The position numbers and the translations under genes are program-made. Positions 38,099 to 46,577 of a DNA stretch of 64,000 nt are shown in pieces. Under the pieces are notes generated by a model. That model searched no databases. It saw only the letters and a program-made list of their open reading frames with translations, and was not told where the DNA came from. Every line of letters begins with the position of its first letter. The first letter of the stretch is position 1. The stretch is from Roseibium album (GTDB lineage: Bacteria > Pseudomonadota > Alphaproteobacteria > Rhizobiales > Stappiaceae). The stretch spans positions 60,175-124,174 of the forward strand of contig CXTY01000024.1 in assembly GCA_001404055.1 (NCBI GenBank), written 5' to 3'.

Positions 38099-38323
38099 GC
38101 GTGTTGCCGCAGGTTCTTCGGCTAATTCCAAGCTCTTCCCAGTTTCACAGTTGACGACTAATTGCATCGCAAATTGGATGGACACTTTCACGCCTACAAA
38201 AGGTCTGATTGCCAACTCATTTCGCTCTCAAAATCTACCTTATTTTCTACTTTTCTAGAGTCCTGGGCCTGGTCTACAACCGGGACGCCAATTAATTTTT
38301 GCTGCTGAACTCAGGAGCCAGCC

Positions 38324-40447
38324 GTGACATTTCCGCCGTCAAAGAATTTTCTGCTCATCGCACTTATTGGAGTCTCGATCTTAGCAGTCGCTGCATTCAG
38401 CTTTCTGCTGCAAGATGCTGCCGAGACTTCAGTTAGCGGGATGTTCAATTCCAAAACCAATATCTCAGCCGACGCGGGCTTGGAGCGGAGAGGTCAGTCG
38501 TTGTCGACTGGTGGTGACGCCGTCGAGGCCTTAACGGCACAGGATTCACAGCCCCATGACTCCAGAAGAGTGCCCGACTCTGAGATTTCCCGCTCAAGCG
38601 GCACTGGAGAAGTATCTTTGTTTGTCGACGGTTTGATACCCGAGCATGCAACGGGTTCAACAGCCTCTTCCAGGGAAAAAACTGCAGCTCTTACATCGAG
38701 CTCTCCAAACGATCCCAAATTTGCTCAACGAACAAAAAGTACTTTCGCACTTGAACGGGGAAACGCCTCGCTAGTGCCATTGGAAACACCTGACGATTCA
38801 GGGTCTACAGCCTATCTGGTAGCTCCCTCGTCAAAACCCTCAAGGTCACCCAAAGCACGCCGATCCAGCGAAAACAGTCACGGCCCTGTCGAATATTCCA
38901 GCATTGTCGGGATGCAGGGCGGGACGCCCGCCGACCGAAGAACAAATGCCCACATTGCAGCAGGTGTTGAACACGAACCCAAGCGCTCTCAAACTTCGAA
39001 TGCAATTCGTGCCAAACGATCGCCGCTTGCGAAAGACCAGTTTTCCATAGTTGAGAAAAATTCGCTGAAAAGCGTCATGGATGAACCCGTTTCTACCTTT
39101 TCAGTCGACGTTGACAGCGCCTCTTATTCCTATGTCAGATCCGAACTTGTTGAGGGAGTACTGCCCCGACCGGATGCAATCCGGCCCGAAGAAATGATCA
39201 ATTATTTCAACTACGATTACCCATTGCCTGATAAGGCAGACCAGCCGTTTTCAACCAACGTATCTGTGGTGGAAACCCCCTGGAATCCTCACACCAAAAT
39301 TCTGCAGATTGGGTTGCAAGGCTATTCAGTTCCGCTGGAAAGTCTCGCGGCTAAGAACCTTGTTTTTCTTATCGATACTTCGGGATCGATGTCAGAACCG
39401 AACAAATTGTCGCTGATCAAGAAGGCGCTCCGCTTGCTGATCTCAACACTTAGACCCGATGACACAATTGCGATTGTAACCTATTCACTGGAAGCTACTG
39501 TCGCACTGCAACCGACCAGGGCTTCAGATACCAAAGCTATCACAAAAGCAGTGAACGCGATGTCACCGCGCGGACGCACTGCAGGGCATGCAGGGTTACA
39601 AATGGCCTATGCACTCGCAAGCGAAATGCAGGAAGAAGGTGGCGAAACACGGGTCATTCTGGCAACAGATGGCGATTTCAATGTCGGACTATCCGATATT
39701 CAGTCCTTGAAACGTTACATCAGCGATAAACGGCAGGCTGGAATTTTCCTGTCTGTGCTGGGGTTTGGCCACGGCAACTACAATGATGCACTTATGCAAA
39801 CGCTTGCGCAAAACGGAAACGGAATTGCCGCTTATATCGACAGTTATTCCGAAGCGCGGAAAGTTCTTGTTGAGCAAATTGCAGGCTCCATCTCGACAAT
39901 TGCCCAGGATGTCAAAATCCAGGTTGAGTTCAATCCTGCGACAGTCGCCGAATACCGTTTGATCGGGTATGAGACCAGACTGTTGGAACGGGAAGATTTC
40001 AACAACGACAGCGTTGACGCTGGAGATATTGGCGCCGGTCACACCGTCACTGCACTTTACGAAGTGACACCGGTCGGATCACCAGCGATCCGTCTAGAGG
40101 AACTCCGCTATCAAGCCCCCCCAGAATTGCAGACACCCGATCAGGAGGCACCGTTTGCAAAGGAACTAGCCTTCGTCAAACTGCGCTACAAGCTACCCGG
40201 CAAAGCCGTAAGCAATCTTGTAACGACGCCAGTGAAACTGACATCCTCTGATGTTCCAGAAAGCGAAACACTATTCGCAGCAGCTGTCGCCGGGTTTGGG
40301 CAATTGCTTCAGAAGTCCGACTATCTTGGCAACTGGAGCGCAAAAGATCTGCAAGACCTTGCGAAGGCCAATCTCGGCCCTGACGGCAATGGCTACAGAT
40401 CTGAGTTCCTGTCGCTCGTGCGGCTGGCCGCAATCGCTGACCACTGA
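38324..40447 (+). CDS. YfbK-like von Willebrand factor A domain protein (vWF_A with DUF3520)
   Basis: A 707-residue protein starting with GTG behind AGGAG. An N-terminal membrane helix (LLIALIGVSILAVAAFSFLL) is followed by about 230 residues of Ser/Thr-rich disordered sequence. The YfbK-type N-terminal region (MDEPVSTFSVDVDSASYSYV ... EEMINYFNYDYPLP) leads to a vWA domain with an intact MIDAS motif (FLIDTSGSMSEPNKLSL, TDGDFNVG), then the DUF3520 region. Such proteins are envelope-located and probably bind protein partners through the metal site; function is poorly known. Confidence 0.88.
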   Translation: MTFPPSKNFLLIALIGVSILAVAAFSFLLQDAAETSVSGMFNSKTNISADAGLERRGQSLSTGGDAVEALTAQDSQPHDSRRVPDSEISRSSGTGEVSLFVDGLIPEHATGSTASSREKTAALTSSSPNDPKFAQRTKSTFALERGNASLVPLETPDDSGSTAYLVAPSSKPSRSPKARRSSENSHGPVEYSSIVGMQGGTPADRRTNAHIAAGVEHEPKRSQTSNAIRAKRSPLAKDQFSIVEKNSLKSVMDEPVSTFSVDVDSASYSYVRSELVEGVLPRPDAIRPEEMINYFNYDYPLPDKADQPFSTNVSVVETPWNPHTKILQIGLQGYSVPLESLAAKNLVFLIDTSGSMSEPNKLSLIKKALRLLISTLRPDDTIAIVTYSLEATVALQPTRASDTKAITKAVNAMSPRGRTAGHAGLQMAYALASEMQEEGGETRVILATDGDFNVGLSDIQSLKRYISDKRQAGIFLSVLGFGHGNYNDALMQTLAQNGNGIAAYIDSYSEARKVLVEQIAGSISTIAQDVKIQVEFNPATVAEYRLIGYETRLLEREDFNNDSVDAGDIGAGHTVTALYEVTPVGSPAIRLEELRYQAPPELQTPDQEAPFAKELAFVKLRYKLPGKAVSNLVTTPVKLTSSDVPESETLFAAAVAGFGQLLQKSDYLGNWSAKDLQDLAKANLGPDGNGYRSEFLSLVRLAAIADH

Positions 40448-40474
40448 ATTTGGCGTATCTAGGATTTGACGAGC

Positions 40475-40500
40475 ATGGCGGCACCTGAAAGTGCCACCAT
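40475..40500. terminator. Hairpin between convergent yfbK-like and lysK genes
   Basis: A ten-base stem with one G-U wobble around CTGAAA lies centrally in the 66-base gap between two convergent genes. It has no T run on either side, so it may act as a bidirectional stop or an mRNA-end stabiliser. Confidence 0.4.
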
Positions 40501-40513
40501 GTCTAACTTGGAG

Positions 40514-42172
40514 CTAGGCAGCCAACTCTCCGGCAAGTGCCTTGCGGATCATCTCGCGTGTCTCGTTGATGCCGTAGAGTGCCACGAAGGATCCGAAGCG
40601 CGGTCCTTTTTCCTGCCCCAATAGTAACTGATAGAGCGCTGAGAACCAGACTACGGAAACACCCGGACCACCGTCCGGGCCCTTCTTTTTCGGGTCCTGG
40701 TAGCGTTCGATCGCACGCGCAACATCAAGAACGACATCCTGAATGGAAGCACCATCGGCATCCGACGGCAGGGCCGCCAATTTTGCATCCAGCTGTTCGA
40801 GGGCTGTCCGCTCGATTTCGTCCGGTGACTTGAAAGACTTGGTGGGTTTGACGAAGTCATCAAAATAACGGATCGCATAACCAACCAGTGCATCCAGCTC
40901 CGGGTGGCTGTCGGCTGTCACACCAGGGGCGTAACGCGATATGAAGGCCCAAAGAACGTCCTTGCTATCCGCGTTCGAAGCCGACACCAGGTTCAAGAGC
41001 ATTGCAAACGGCACAGGCATGTCCATCTTGGGAATATTGCCTGAATGGATGTGCCAGGCCGGGTTCTGCAGCTTCTGCTCGACCGGCATCTGGTCGTACT
41101 TTTGAACAAAGGTGTAATACTCATCGACCGCCTTCGGGATGACGTCGAAATAGAGCTTCTTTGCGGTCTTGGGCTTCTGGAAATTATAGAGTGCCAGACT
41201 TTCTGGGGACGCGTAGGTCAACCACTCGTCAATTGTCAGGCCATTCCCCTTGGACTTGGAGATCTTCTCTCCGTTTTCGTCCAGGAACAGTTCGTAGACA
41301 AAGTGGTCCGGAGCCTTGCCACCCAGAATGTTGCAGATCTTGTCGTAGATCGGCGCGTTGGTCATGTGATCCTTGCCGAACATTTCAAAGTCGACATCGA
41401 GTGCGGCCCAGCGCATGCCGAAATCCGGCTTCCACTGCAGTTTTACATTGCCGCCCGTGACCGAAACGGTGAGATCTTCACCTGTTTCATCTTCAAAAGT
41501 AATCGTGCCGTCCTTGGCATTCACATCCTTCATCGGAACGTAAAGCACACGGCCGGATGTTGGCGAGATCGGCAAGAAAGGCGAATACGTCGCGCGGCGT
41601 TCCTCGCCAAGCGTCGGTAGCATCACGTCCATGATCTTCTGGTATTTCTCGGTAGCCTTGATCAGGACATTATCGAATTTTCCGGACTTGTAATATTCGG
41701 TCGCACTCGCGAATTCATAATCAAAGCCAAACGTGTCCAGGAACCGGCGCAGCATGGCGTTGTTGTGCGCGGCAAAGCTGTCATAGTCGCCGCCATAAGG
41801 GTTCGGCACTGCGCTAAGTGGCATTTGCAGGTAAGGCTCGAGCGCCGCACGATCCGGAACATTTTCCGGTATCTTGCGCATGCCGTCCATGTCATCGGAA
41901 AAACAAAGTAACCGGGTCGGGATCTTGTCTTCGGTCAACAAACGAAACGCCGTCCGCACCATGGTTGTGCGCAGAACTTCGCCAAATGTACCGATATGCG
42001 GCAATCCTGACGGTCCATAGCCGGTTTCAAACAGCACTGGTTTTTCCGTTCCCCGTTTTTCAATCCGTTTGACCAGTTTTCGCGCTTCTTCAAACGGCCA
42101 GGCTTTGGATTTATTGGCTGCCTCGATAAAGTCTTGCGAAAGGTCAAGCGAAGGCAGGGATTGGTCGGTCAT
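40514..42172 (-). CDS. lysK: Lysine--tRNA ligase, class I
   Basis: A 552-residue class I aminoacyl-tRNA synthetase, starting at the ATG at 42172. The HIGH-type motif is PSGLPHIGTFGEV and the KMSKS-type motif is KISKSKGNG; the C-terminal helical domain binds the anticodon. It charges tRNA-Lys. Class I LysRS is common in archaea, spirochaetes and alphaproteobacteria, replacing the class II LysS of most bacteria. The neighbouring TerB gene is divergent across about 210 bases. Confidence 0.95.
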   Translation of the reverse strand: MTDQSLPSLDLSQDFIEAANKSKAWPFEEARKLVKRIEKRGTEKPVLFETGYGPSGLPHIGTFGEVLRTTMVRTAFRLLTEDKIPTRLLCFSDDMDGMRKIPENVPDRAALEPYLQMPLSAVPNPYGGDYDSFAAHNNAMLRRFLDTFGFDYEFASATEYYKSGKFDNVLIKATEKYQKIMDVMLPTLGEERRATYSPFLPISPTSGRVLYVPMKDVNAKDGTITFEDETGEDLTVSVTGGNVKLQWKPDFGMRWAALDVDFEMFGKDHMTNAPIYDKICNILGGKAPDHFVYELFLDENGEKISKSKGNGLTIDEWLTYASPESLALYNFQKPKTAKKLYFDVIPKAVDEYYTFVQKYDQMPVEQKLQNPAWHIHSGNIPKMDMPVPFAMLLNLVSASNADSKDVLWAFISRYAPGVTADSHPELDALVGYAIRYFDDFVKPTKSFKSPDEIERTALEQLDAKLAALPSDADGASIQDVVLDVARAIERYQDPKKKGPDGGPGVSVVWFSALYQLLLGQEKGPRFGSFVALYGINETREMIRKALAGELAA

Positions 42173-42380
42173 GTTCGGTTGTCGTTCTGTTGAAGTGATA
42201 AGAAACAGGGCGATTAAGGCAGGCATCACAGCCTGCAACCCGTATGTTGCGGCGCGACACTAGAAAAGCACGAGGCGTCAGTCAATCAATTGTCGCAATT
42301 CCCTGACTTGAAGCTTTGCCGCCAACGCTATAAACCGGGCCTTCAAACAGCCCCTAACTGGCGCCACTGGAGAATGAATA

Positions 42381-42800
42381 GTGTCTAAGAATGAGCCGAT
42401 CAGCGTTCAGGAAGCCCTTATTTACATGATGGTCATCGTCTCGGCGTCGGACAATCAGATGACCGACAAGGAACTTGCCACCATCGGCGACATGATCAAG
42501 ATGCTGCCTGTTTTCCAGGATTATGACACCAACAAAATCATTCCTGCGGCTCAGCGCTGCGGCGATATTCTCCAGGAAGAAAACGGCCTTTTCCTCGTTC
42601 TGGAACTTGTTGGCGATGTCCTTCCAACCAAACTGTACGACACGGCCTATGCGCTGGCCGTTGAGGTGGCTGCTGCCGATTTGCATGTCGAACAGGAAGA
42701 ATTGCGTATTCTTCAATTGCTTCGCGATCGCTTCAGCCTCGACAAGCTGACAGTTGCCGCCATAGAGCGCGGAGCCATTGCGCGTCACCGCATGCCTTGA
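42381..42800 (+). CDS. TerB-like protein
   Basis: A 139-residue all-helical protein starting with GTG behind GGAGAA. The pattern (LIYMMVIVSASDNQMTDKEL ... ALAVEVAAADLHVEQEELRI) carries the two Asp/Glu-containing helix pairs of TerB-like domains, which bind metal ions in tellurite-resistance TerB. No other ter gene is nearby, so tellurite resistance is not implied. Isolated TerB proteins are common in alphaproteobacteria and uncharacterised. A strong terminator follows. Confidence 0.85.
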   Translation: MSKNEPISVQEALIYMMVIVSASDNQMTDKELATIGDMIKMLPVFQDYDTNKIIPAAQRCGDILQEENGLFLVLELVGDVLPTKLYDTAYALAVEVAAADLHVEQEELRILQLLRDRFSLDKLTVAAIERGAIARHRMP

Positions 42801-42831
42801 CGCTTCACGCAATGACGAAATTTTTTGGCTG

Positions 42832-42862
42832 GAGCTGTTCCCGTGCGGAGCAGCTCTTTTCA
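42832..42862 (+). terminator. Intrinsic terminator of the terB-like gene
   Basis: A ten-base stem (GAGCTGTTCC with GGAGCAGCTC, one wobble), a five-base loop and TTTT, 30 bases past the stop codon. Confidence 0.85.
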
Positions 42863-42884
42863 TTTTGGCCGGACTTCTCCCGTT

Positions 42885-43646
42885 CTATTGCTGTAGCGCG
42901 GCGTGTCCGTATCCCAGAATTTCCCGCACGAGCTTTCTGATCATCGCTTCGGTATAATCCTCATAGCTGTTCATCGCCTGAACAAATGCCCCCGGCCCTC
43001 TGATCACCTTGTCTTCAAAATAGGAAAATGTCCGATCTTCCTTGCGGATGACCAGGGCGTTCACTGTCACATCAGTAAAATTCTTGGAAACATAGGCGAT
43101 ATGCGGATCGTATCCCTCGTTATTGGTGCCATCTGCAGCCACGTCGATGACCCTCCGTTTGCATATCTCCGGCGCGCTTGCCAGAACGTCCGAGGCATGC
43201 GCAAGCGCGTGGCCCAGGGCCGTCATAAACTCCCTGTGGTCACGGGTGTGTTCTGAAATCTCCCTTGCAGCGGCATAAATGCTTCTTTCATCCGACAAGA
43301 ACCGCCAACCCAGAAGCGTGTTCTGCTGATAACGCCCACTCCATTCAAAGCTGTGCAGCCAAATGCCGCCAACAGCATCGATTACATCAACAACTTCGCG
43401 GTGTCTCAGCGCATTGGCGATCCCCTGCTGCTGCAAATCATATTCAGTTTCACTGATGCTAGCAGACACATCGACCGCGATGACGAGTGCCAGGGAACAG
43501 GCCTTTGCCTGAGACACAGCGGTACTTGCAAGCAGGGCACCAAACAGCAATCGGCAAAGCGCAGCCAGTTCCAACTGGCCGTAGGACAGAAGACACCTGA
43601 TCAGGTTTGAAAGCGCGGACCGCACCGCATTGCATTCCCGTTTCAT
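42885..43646 (-). CDS. DUF1194 von Willebrand-like secreted protein
   Basis: A 253-residue protein with an N-terminal signal sequence (LAALCRLLFGALLASTAVSQ) and a vWA-like fold of the DUF1194 family. The MIDAS-like motif is VIAVDVSASISETEY, with the second acidic site in VIDVAADGTNNEG. The family is almost confined to alphaproteobacteria and its function is unknown. It should be periplasmic. It lies 2.4 kb from the YfbK-like vWA protein, but between them stand unrelated genes. Confidence 0.85.
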   Translation of the reverse strand: MKRECNAVRSALSNLIRCLLSYGQLELAALCRLLFGALLASTAVSQAKACSLALVIAVDVSASISETEYDLQQQGIANALRHREVVDVIDAVGGIWLHSFEWSGRYQQNTLLGWRFLSDERSIYAAAREISEHTRDHREFMTALGHALAHASDVLASAPEICKRRVIDVAADGTNNEGYDPHIAYVSKNFTDVTVNALVIRKEDRTFSYFEDKVIRGPGAFVQAMNSYEDYTEAMIRKLVREILGYGHAALQQ

Positions 43647-43761
43647 TCGGGAATTATCGCCGTCCTGTCGGAGAGTTCAAGTCTGGCGGTTAGCTGCGCA
43701 ATCCTGCGATTGTCCCGGCGCGCCTCCAATCAAGGTCACCCGCTTGAGAGGCGCGCTGGCG

Positions 43762-44163
43762 TCAGTTCAGACTGTGGATGGCATCCGGCAGATCGAGCGA
43801 GAAAGCAGGTATCATCACTTCAAATGAAGAGCCGTCAGGACGCTCCATGGAATAGGTGCCGGCCATGATGCCGGAATCGGTCTTGAGCGGACAATGGGAG
43901 GAATATTCGTAAGTCTCACCTGGCTCAATAACCGGCTGTTCCCCGACAACACCGTCGCCTCGGACTTCTTCCAGCCGACCAATGGCGTCGGTAATTTGCC
44001 AGAACCGTGTTTTCAACTGCACGGGCTCGGCACCGCCATTGTGTATCTCGACCATATACGCCCATATAAACGCACTTTCATCCGGCTGCGATTCGTCGTC
44101 CAGATAAAACGGCTCGACCGAGACTTCGATCCCTTCGGTGGTGGCGCGATAACTGCCAGACAC
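43762..44163 (-). CDS. apaG: ApaG protein (Co2+/Mg2+ efflux-associated)
   Basis: A 133-residue single-domain ApaG protein, start GTG behind AAAGGAAC. It has the immunoglobulin-like fold signature (VEPFYLDDESQPDESAFIWA, VQLKTRFWQITDAIGRLEEV, YEYSSHCPLKTDSGIMAGTY). In Salmonella the gene is linked to Co2+ resistance and Mg2+ efflux; elsewhere it binds pyrophosphate, and eukaryotic F-box proteins use the fold. The exact function is unsettled. It is monocistronic here. Confidence 0.93.
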   Translation of the reverse strand: MSGSYRATTEGIEVSVEPFYLDDESQPDESAFIWAYMVEIHNGGAEPVQLKTRFWQITDAIGRLEEVRGDGVVGEQPVIEPGETYEYSSHCPLKTDSGIMAGTYSMERPDGSSFEVMIPAFSLDLPDAIHSLN

Positions 44164-44312
44164 GATTGTTCCTTTGTTTGTCAGACCCTGGTCTGTGACT
44201 TCAGGTGGGGCTTATAGGGCGAATGACGGACGCGTGAAAGAGTATTACTTGTGATTTCCTGACGGATTTTGCATGTACACCCCTAAATCTCGCTAACCTG
44301 TGTGCCATTTAC

Positions 44313-44924
44313 ATGTTTGATGCCCGCCTGCGCCCGCTGATCGACCCGCCTCTCAACTGGATGGGTCAAAAACTTGCACGCCTGGGCGTGAGTGCAAACA
44401 GCGTCACGCTTTTCGGGTTTGTATTGGGAATTGTAGCTGCCATTGCCATTGCAAATGGCGCCTTTCTGATCGGGCTGGTGCTGATCGCCGCCAATCGCTT
44501 TGCAGACGGGCTGGACGGTGCGATCGCCAGGGCCGCCGGCAAAACCGATCTTGGCGGGTATCTGGATATTACCCTGGATTTTTTCTTCTATAGCGCCATA
44601 CCCCTCGCCTTCGCAGTTCAGGACCCGGGAACAAATGCGTTACCGGCAGCGGCCCTTCTCACCAGCTTCTACGCCAACGGATCTGCGTTCCTTGCTTTTG
44701 CGATCATGGCGGAAAGAAAAGGCTTCACCACTGAGGCGCAGGGATCAAAGTCGCTTTATTATCTCGGTGGCCTTGCTGAAGGGACGGAAACAATCACGTT
44801 GTTTTTGCTGATGGCTCTGATGCCGGGATGGTTTCCGGTTCTTGCCTGGGGGTTTGCCGCCGTTTGTACAGTGTCTGCGCTCTCGCGGCTGGTCATTGGT
44901 GTTCAGGCCTTGAAAAACAGCTAG
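44313..44924 (+). CDS. CDP-alcohol phosphatidyltransferase family protein
   Basis: A 203-residue inner-membrane enzyme with the complete family signature DG-x2-AR-x8-G-x3-D-x3-D in ADGLDGAIARAAGKTD plus GGYLDITLD, whose Asp residues bind Mg2+ and CDP. Five to six membrane helices are visible. It transfers a phosphatidyl or similar group from a CDP-linked donor to an alcohol; whether glycerol phosphate, serine, inositol or another acceptor is used cannot be told. It converges with a LysR gene. Confidence 0.9.
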   Translation: MFDARLRPLIDPPLNWMGQKLARLGVSANSVTLFGFVLGIVAAIAIANGAFLIGLVLIAANRFADGLDGAIARAAGKTDLGGYLDITLDFFFYSAIPLAFAVQDPGTNALPAAALLTSFYANGSAFLAFAIMAERKGFTTEAQGSKSLYYLGGLAEGTETITLFLLMALMPGWFPVLAWGFAAVCTVSALSRLVIGVQALKNS

Positions 44925-44935
44925 GTCCTTCAGCT

Positions 44936-45820
44936 TCAGCGTTCAATTCCAGCGCAAAATTGCCAGAACCTTTCCACGGCTCTTGATCTGGCGGTCCTTT
45001 CGGTCCTGACAAATCCAATGGAGCGTGGTGCCTTTGGGCTGAGTTGCAGGGTCTGGCAATCAAGAGACGGTTTTGGAAGGGCCAGCTCGGCGATGATGGA
45101 AACGCCAAGACCAGCTTCCACAAGCGCAACAATCGAATTCACCTGAAGGATCGTATGCACGATCTTTGGTTCCTGCCCGGCCGACGCGAACCACTTTTCC
45201 ACCAATGGACCGCTACCGCCTTTGGTCATGATAAACGGATATTGCGCCATATCGACTGCCGATACGCTTTTGCGGTCAGCTAGCGGATGATCGGCACTCA
45301 CAAGGGCAACCAGCTTGTCGGTTGCGATGGGCAGGACTTCGAGATTTTCCTGCGTTGGCACTGTCATGACGGCGAGATCAACAAGGCCATCTTCCAGAGC
45401 CTGCTGCAATTCAGTGTCCGGATACTCCACGACCTCAACCGATGTCCGCGGATAAAGGCGGGCAAAAGCTGCGAGCGCACCGGGAAGAATATGAAACGAT
45501 GCTGATGAGCCGAACGACCCCAAGCGCACGGTGCCAGTGCGGCTGCTTCTGGCGTCGGTCAGGTCCCGAAGTGCCCTGTCGCGCAACAGATCCGCCTGGA
45601 CGGCGTATTGGGCCAACGCCTTACCTTCCTCGGTCAAGTCGAGTGGCCGACAGCCACGGCGCATGACCGGCGTTCCCAGCCGCTTTTCCAACTGCGCAAT
45701 ACCCTTGCTGATGGCCGGTTGGGTAACACTCAACATCCGCGCAGCCTCTGAAAGGCTGCCCGTCTCTTCAATGAGGTTCAGCGCACGCGCAATTGTGAGG
45801 GGGATGTCGTTCTGGGTCAT
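44936..45820 (-). CDS. LysR family transcriptional regulator
   Basis: A 294-residue LysR-type regulator: N-terminal winged helix-turn-helix (ALNLIEETGSLSEAARMLSV, TQPAISKGIAQLEKRLGTPV) and a periplasmic-binding-like effector domain from about 90 (LAAFARLYPRTSVEVVEYPD). It is divergent from a LysE-type exporter across 95 bases holding a palindrome with the T-N11-A form of LysR boxes. This arrangement matches ArgP/LysG-type control of an amino-acid exporter, though the ligand is unknown. Confidence 0.93.
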   Translation of the reverse strand: MTQNDIPLTIARALNLIEETGSLSEAARMLSVTQPAISKGIAQLEKRLGTPVMRRGCRPLDLTEEGKALAQYAVQADLLRDRALRDLTDARSSRTGTVRLGSFGSSASFHILPGALAAFARLYPRTSVEVVEYPDTELQQALEDGLVDLAVMTVPTQENLEVLPIATDKLVALVSADHPLADRKSVSAVDMAQYPFIMTKGGSGPLVEKWFASAGQEPKIVHTILQVNSIVALVEAGLGVSIIAELALPKPSLDCQTLQLSPKAPRSIGFVRTERTARSRAVERFWQFCAGIER

Positions 45821-45835
45821 GATTGGTCATATTAT

Positions 45836-45850
45836 ATAACTTCAGGTTAT
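45836..45850. promoter_or_regulatory. LysR box between lysR and lysE-like genes
   Basis: ATAAC-TTCAG-GTTAT is a perfect five-base inverted repeat with the T-N11-A arrangement recognised by LysR-type regulators. It lies 16 bases before the LysR start and 66 bases before the exporter start, in AT-rich sequence. Confidence 0.6.
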
Positions 45851-45915
45851 TTTTCTATGTGAAACATTTCCTTCAATTGAAGGCATCGCAATTCTTTTTT
45901 CTCATGGATGTCGTA

Positions 45916-46527
45916 ATGTCTTTGGAAAGCTGGTTCGCCTTTGTCGCCGCCACACTCATACTCACGATTACCCCCGGCCCCAGCATCGTTCTGGGGATGG
46001 TTCACTCGCTCAATTTCGGTGCTCGCAAAACGCTGTTCACTGCACTCGGCGACATCTCCGCGAACATGATCCAGATGCTGCTGGTCTCCATTGGCCTGGG
46101 TGTGGTGATTGCCGCATCCGATACTGCTTTTGTCATGATCAAATGGGGTGGTGTTTTCGTTCTCTTGGTCATGAGCGTGAAGCTGTTTCGCTCAAAACCA
46201 ACATTGAAGGATCACAGCGCTGAAACCAAAACGGCGCAACCGGTTAGACTTTTTGCCGCCGGATTTCTTGTCGCCATCAGCAACCCGAAAGCACTGGTGT
46301 TCTTCACCGCATTTTTTCCGCAGTTCATCGACCCGGAAATACGGCTTGCACCGCAACTGGCGCTAATGTGCCCAACCATGGCTTTCATGGATTTTGCATT
46401 CGTGATGCTCTACGCCCTTGGCGCCAAGGGACTGCTTGGTTTCCTGAAAAAACACCCCCGCCTGCTGAACCGTTTCAGCGGAACAGCCATGATGAGCGCC
46501 GCCGGTTTCATGGCGCTCGCCAAATAA
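45916..46527 (+). CDS. LysE family amino-acid exporter
   Basis: A 203-residue membrane protein with five to six helices. The family motif TITPGPSIVLGMVHSLNFGA is intact, and AISNPKALVFFTAFFPQF marks the second conserved region. Start placed at the ATG at 45916 (MSLESWFAF), with an in-frame ATG four codons upstream as an alternative. The RhtB/LysE family exports amino acids or derivatives. The divergent LysR gene and shared operator-like site suggest induction by the exported substrate. Confidence 0.9.
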   Translation: MSLESWFAFVAATLILTITPGPSIVLGMVHSLNFGARKTLFTALGDISANMIQMLLVSIGLGVVIAASDTAFVMIKWGGVFVLLVMSVKLFRSKPTLKDHSAETKTAQPVRLFAAGFLVAISNPKALVFFTAFFPQFIDPEIRLAPQLALMCPTMAFMDFAFVMLYALGAKGLLGFLKKHPRLLNRFSGTAMMSAAGFMALAK

Positions 46528-46551
46528 AAACCCCGGCCACAGGGACCGGGG
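46525..46551 (-). terminator. Intrinsic terminator of metZ
   Basis: On the minus strand CCCCGG, a nine-base loop and CCGGGG are followed by TTTTTA, 27 bases past the metZ stop. The hairpin also sits just after the convergent exporter gene. Confidence 0.8.
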
Positions 46552-46577
46552 CTCAATTTCAAGAAATGGCTTTCAGT

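Noticed and set aside
42381..42800. Tellurite resistance operon
   Set aside because: Only a lone TerB-like gene; no terA, terC, terD, terE or terZ.
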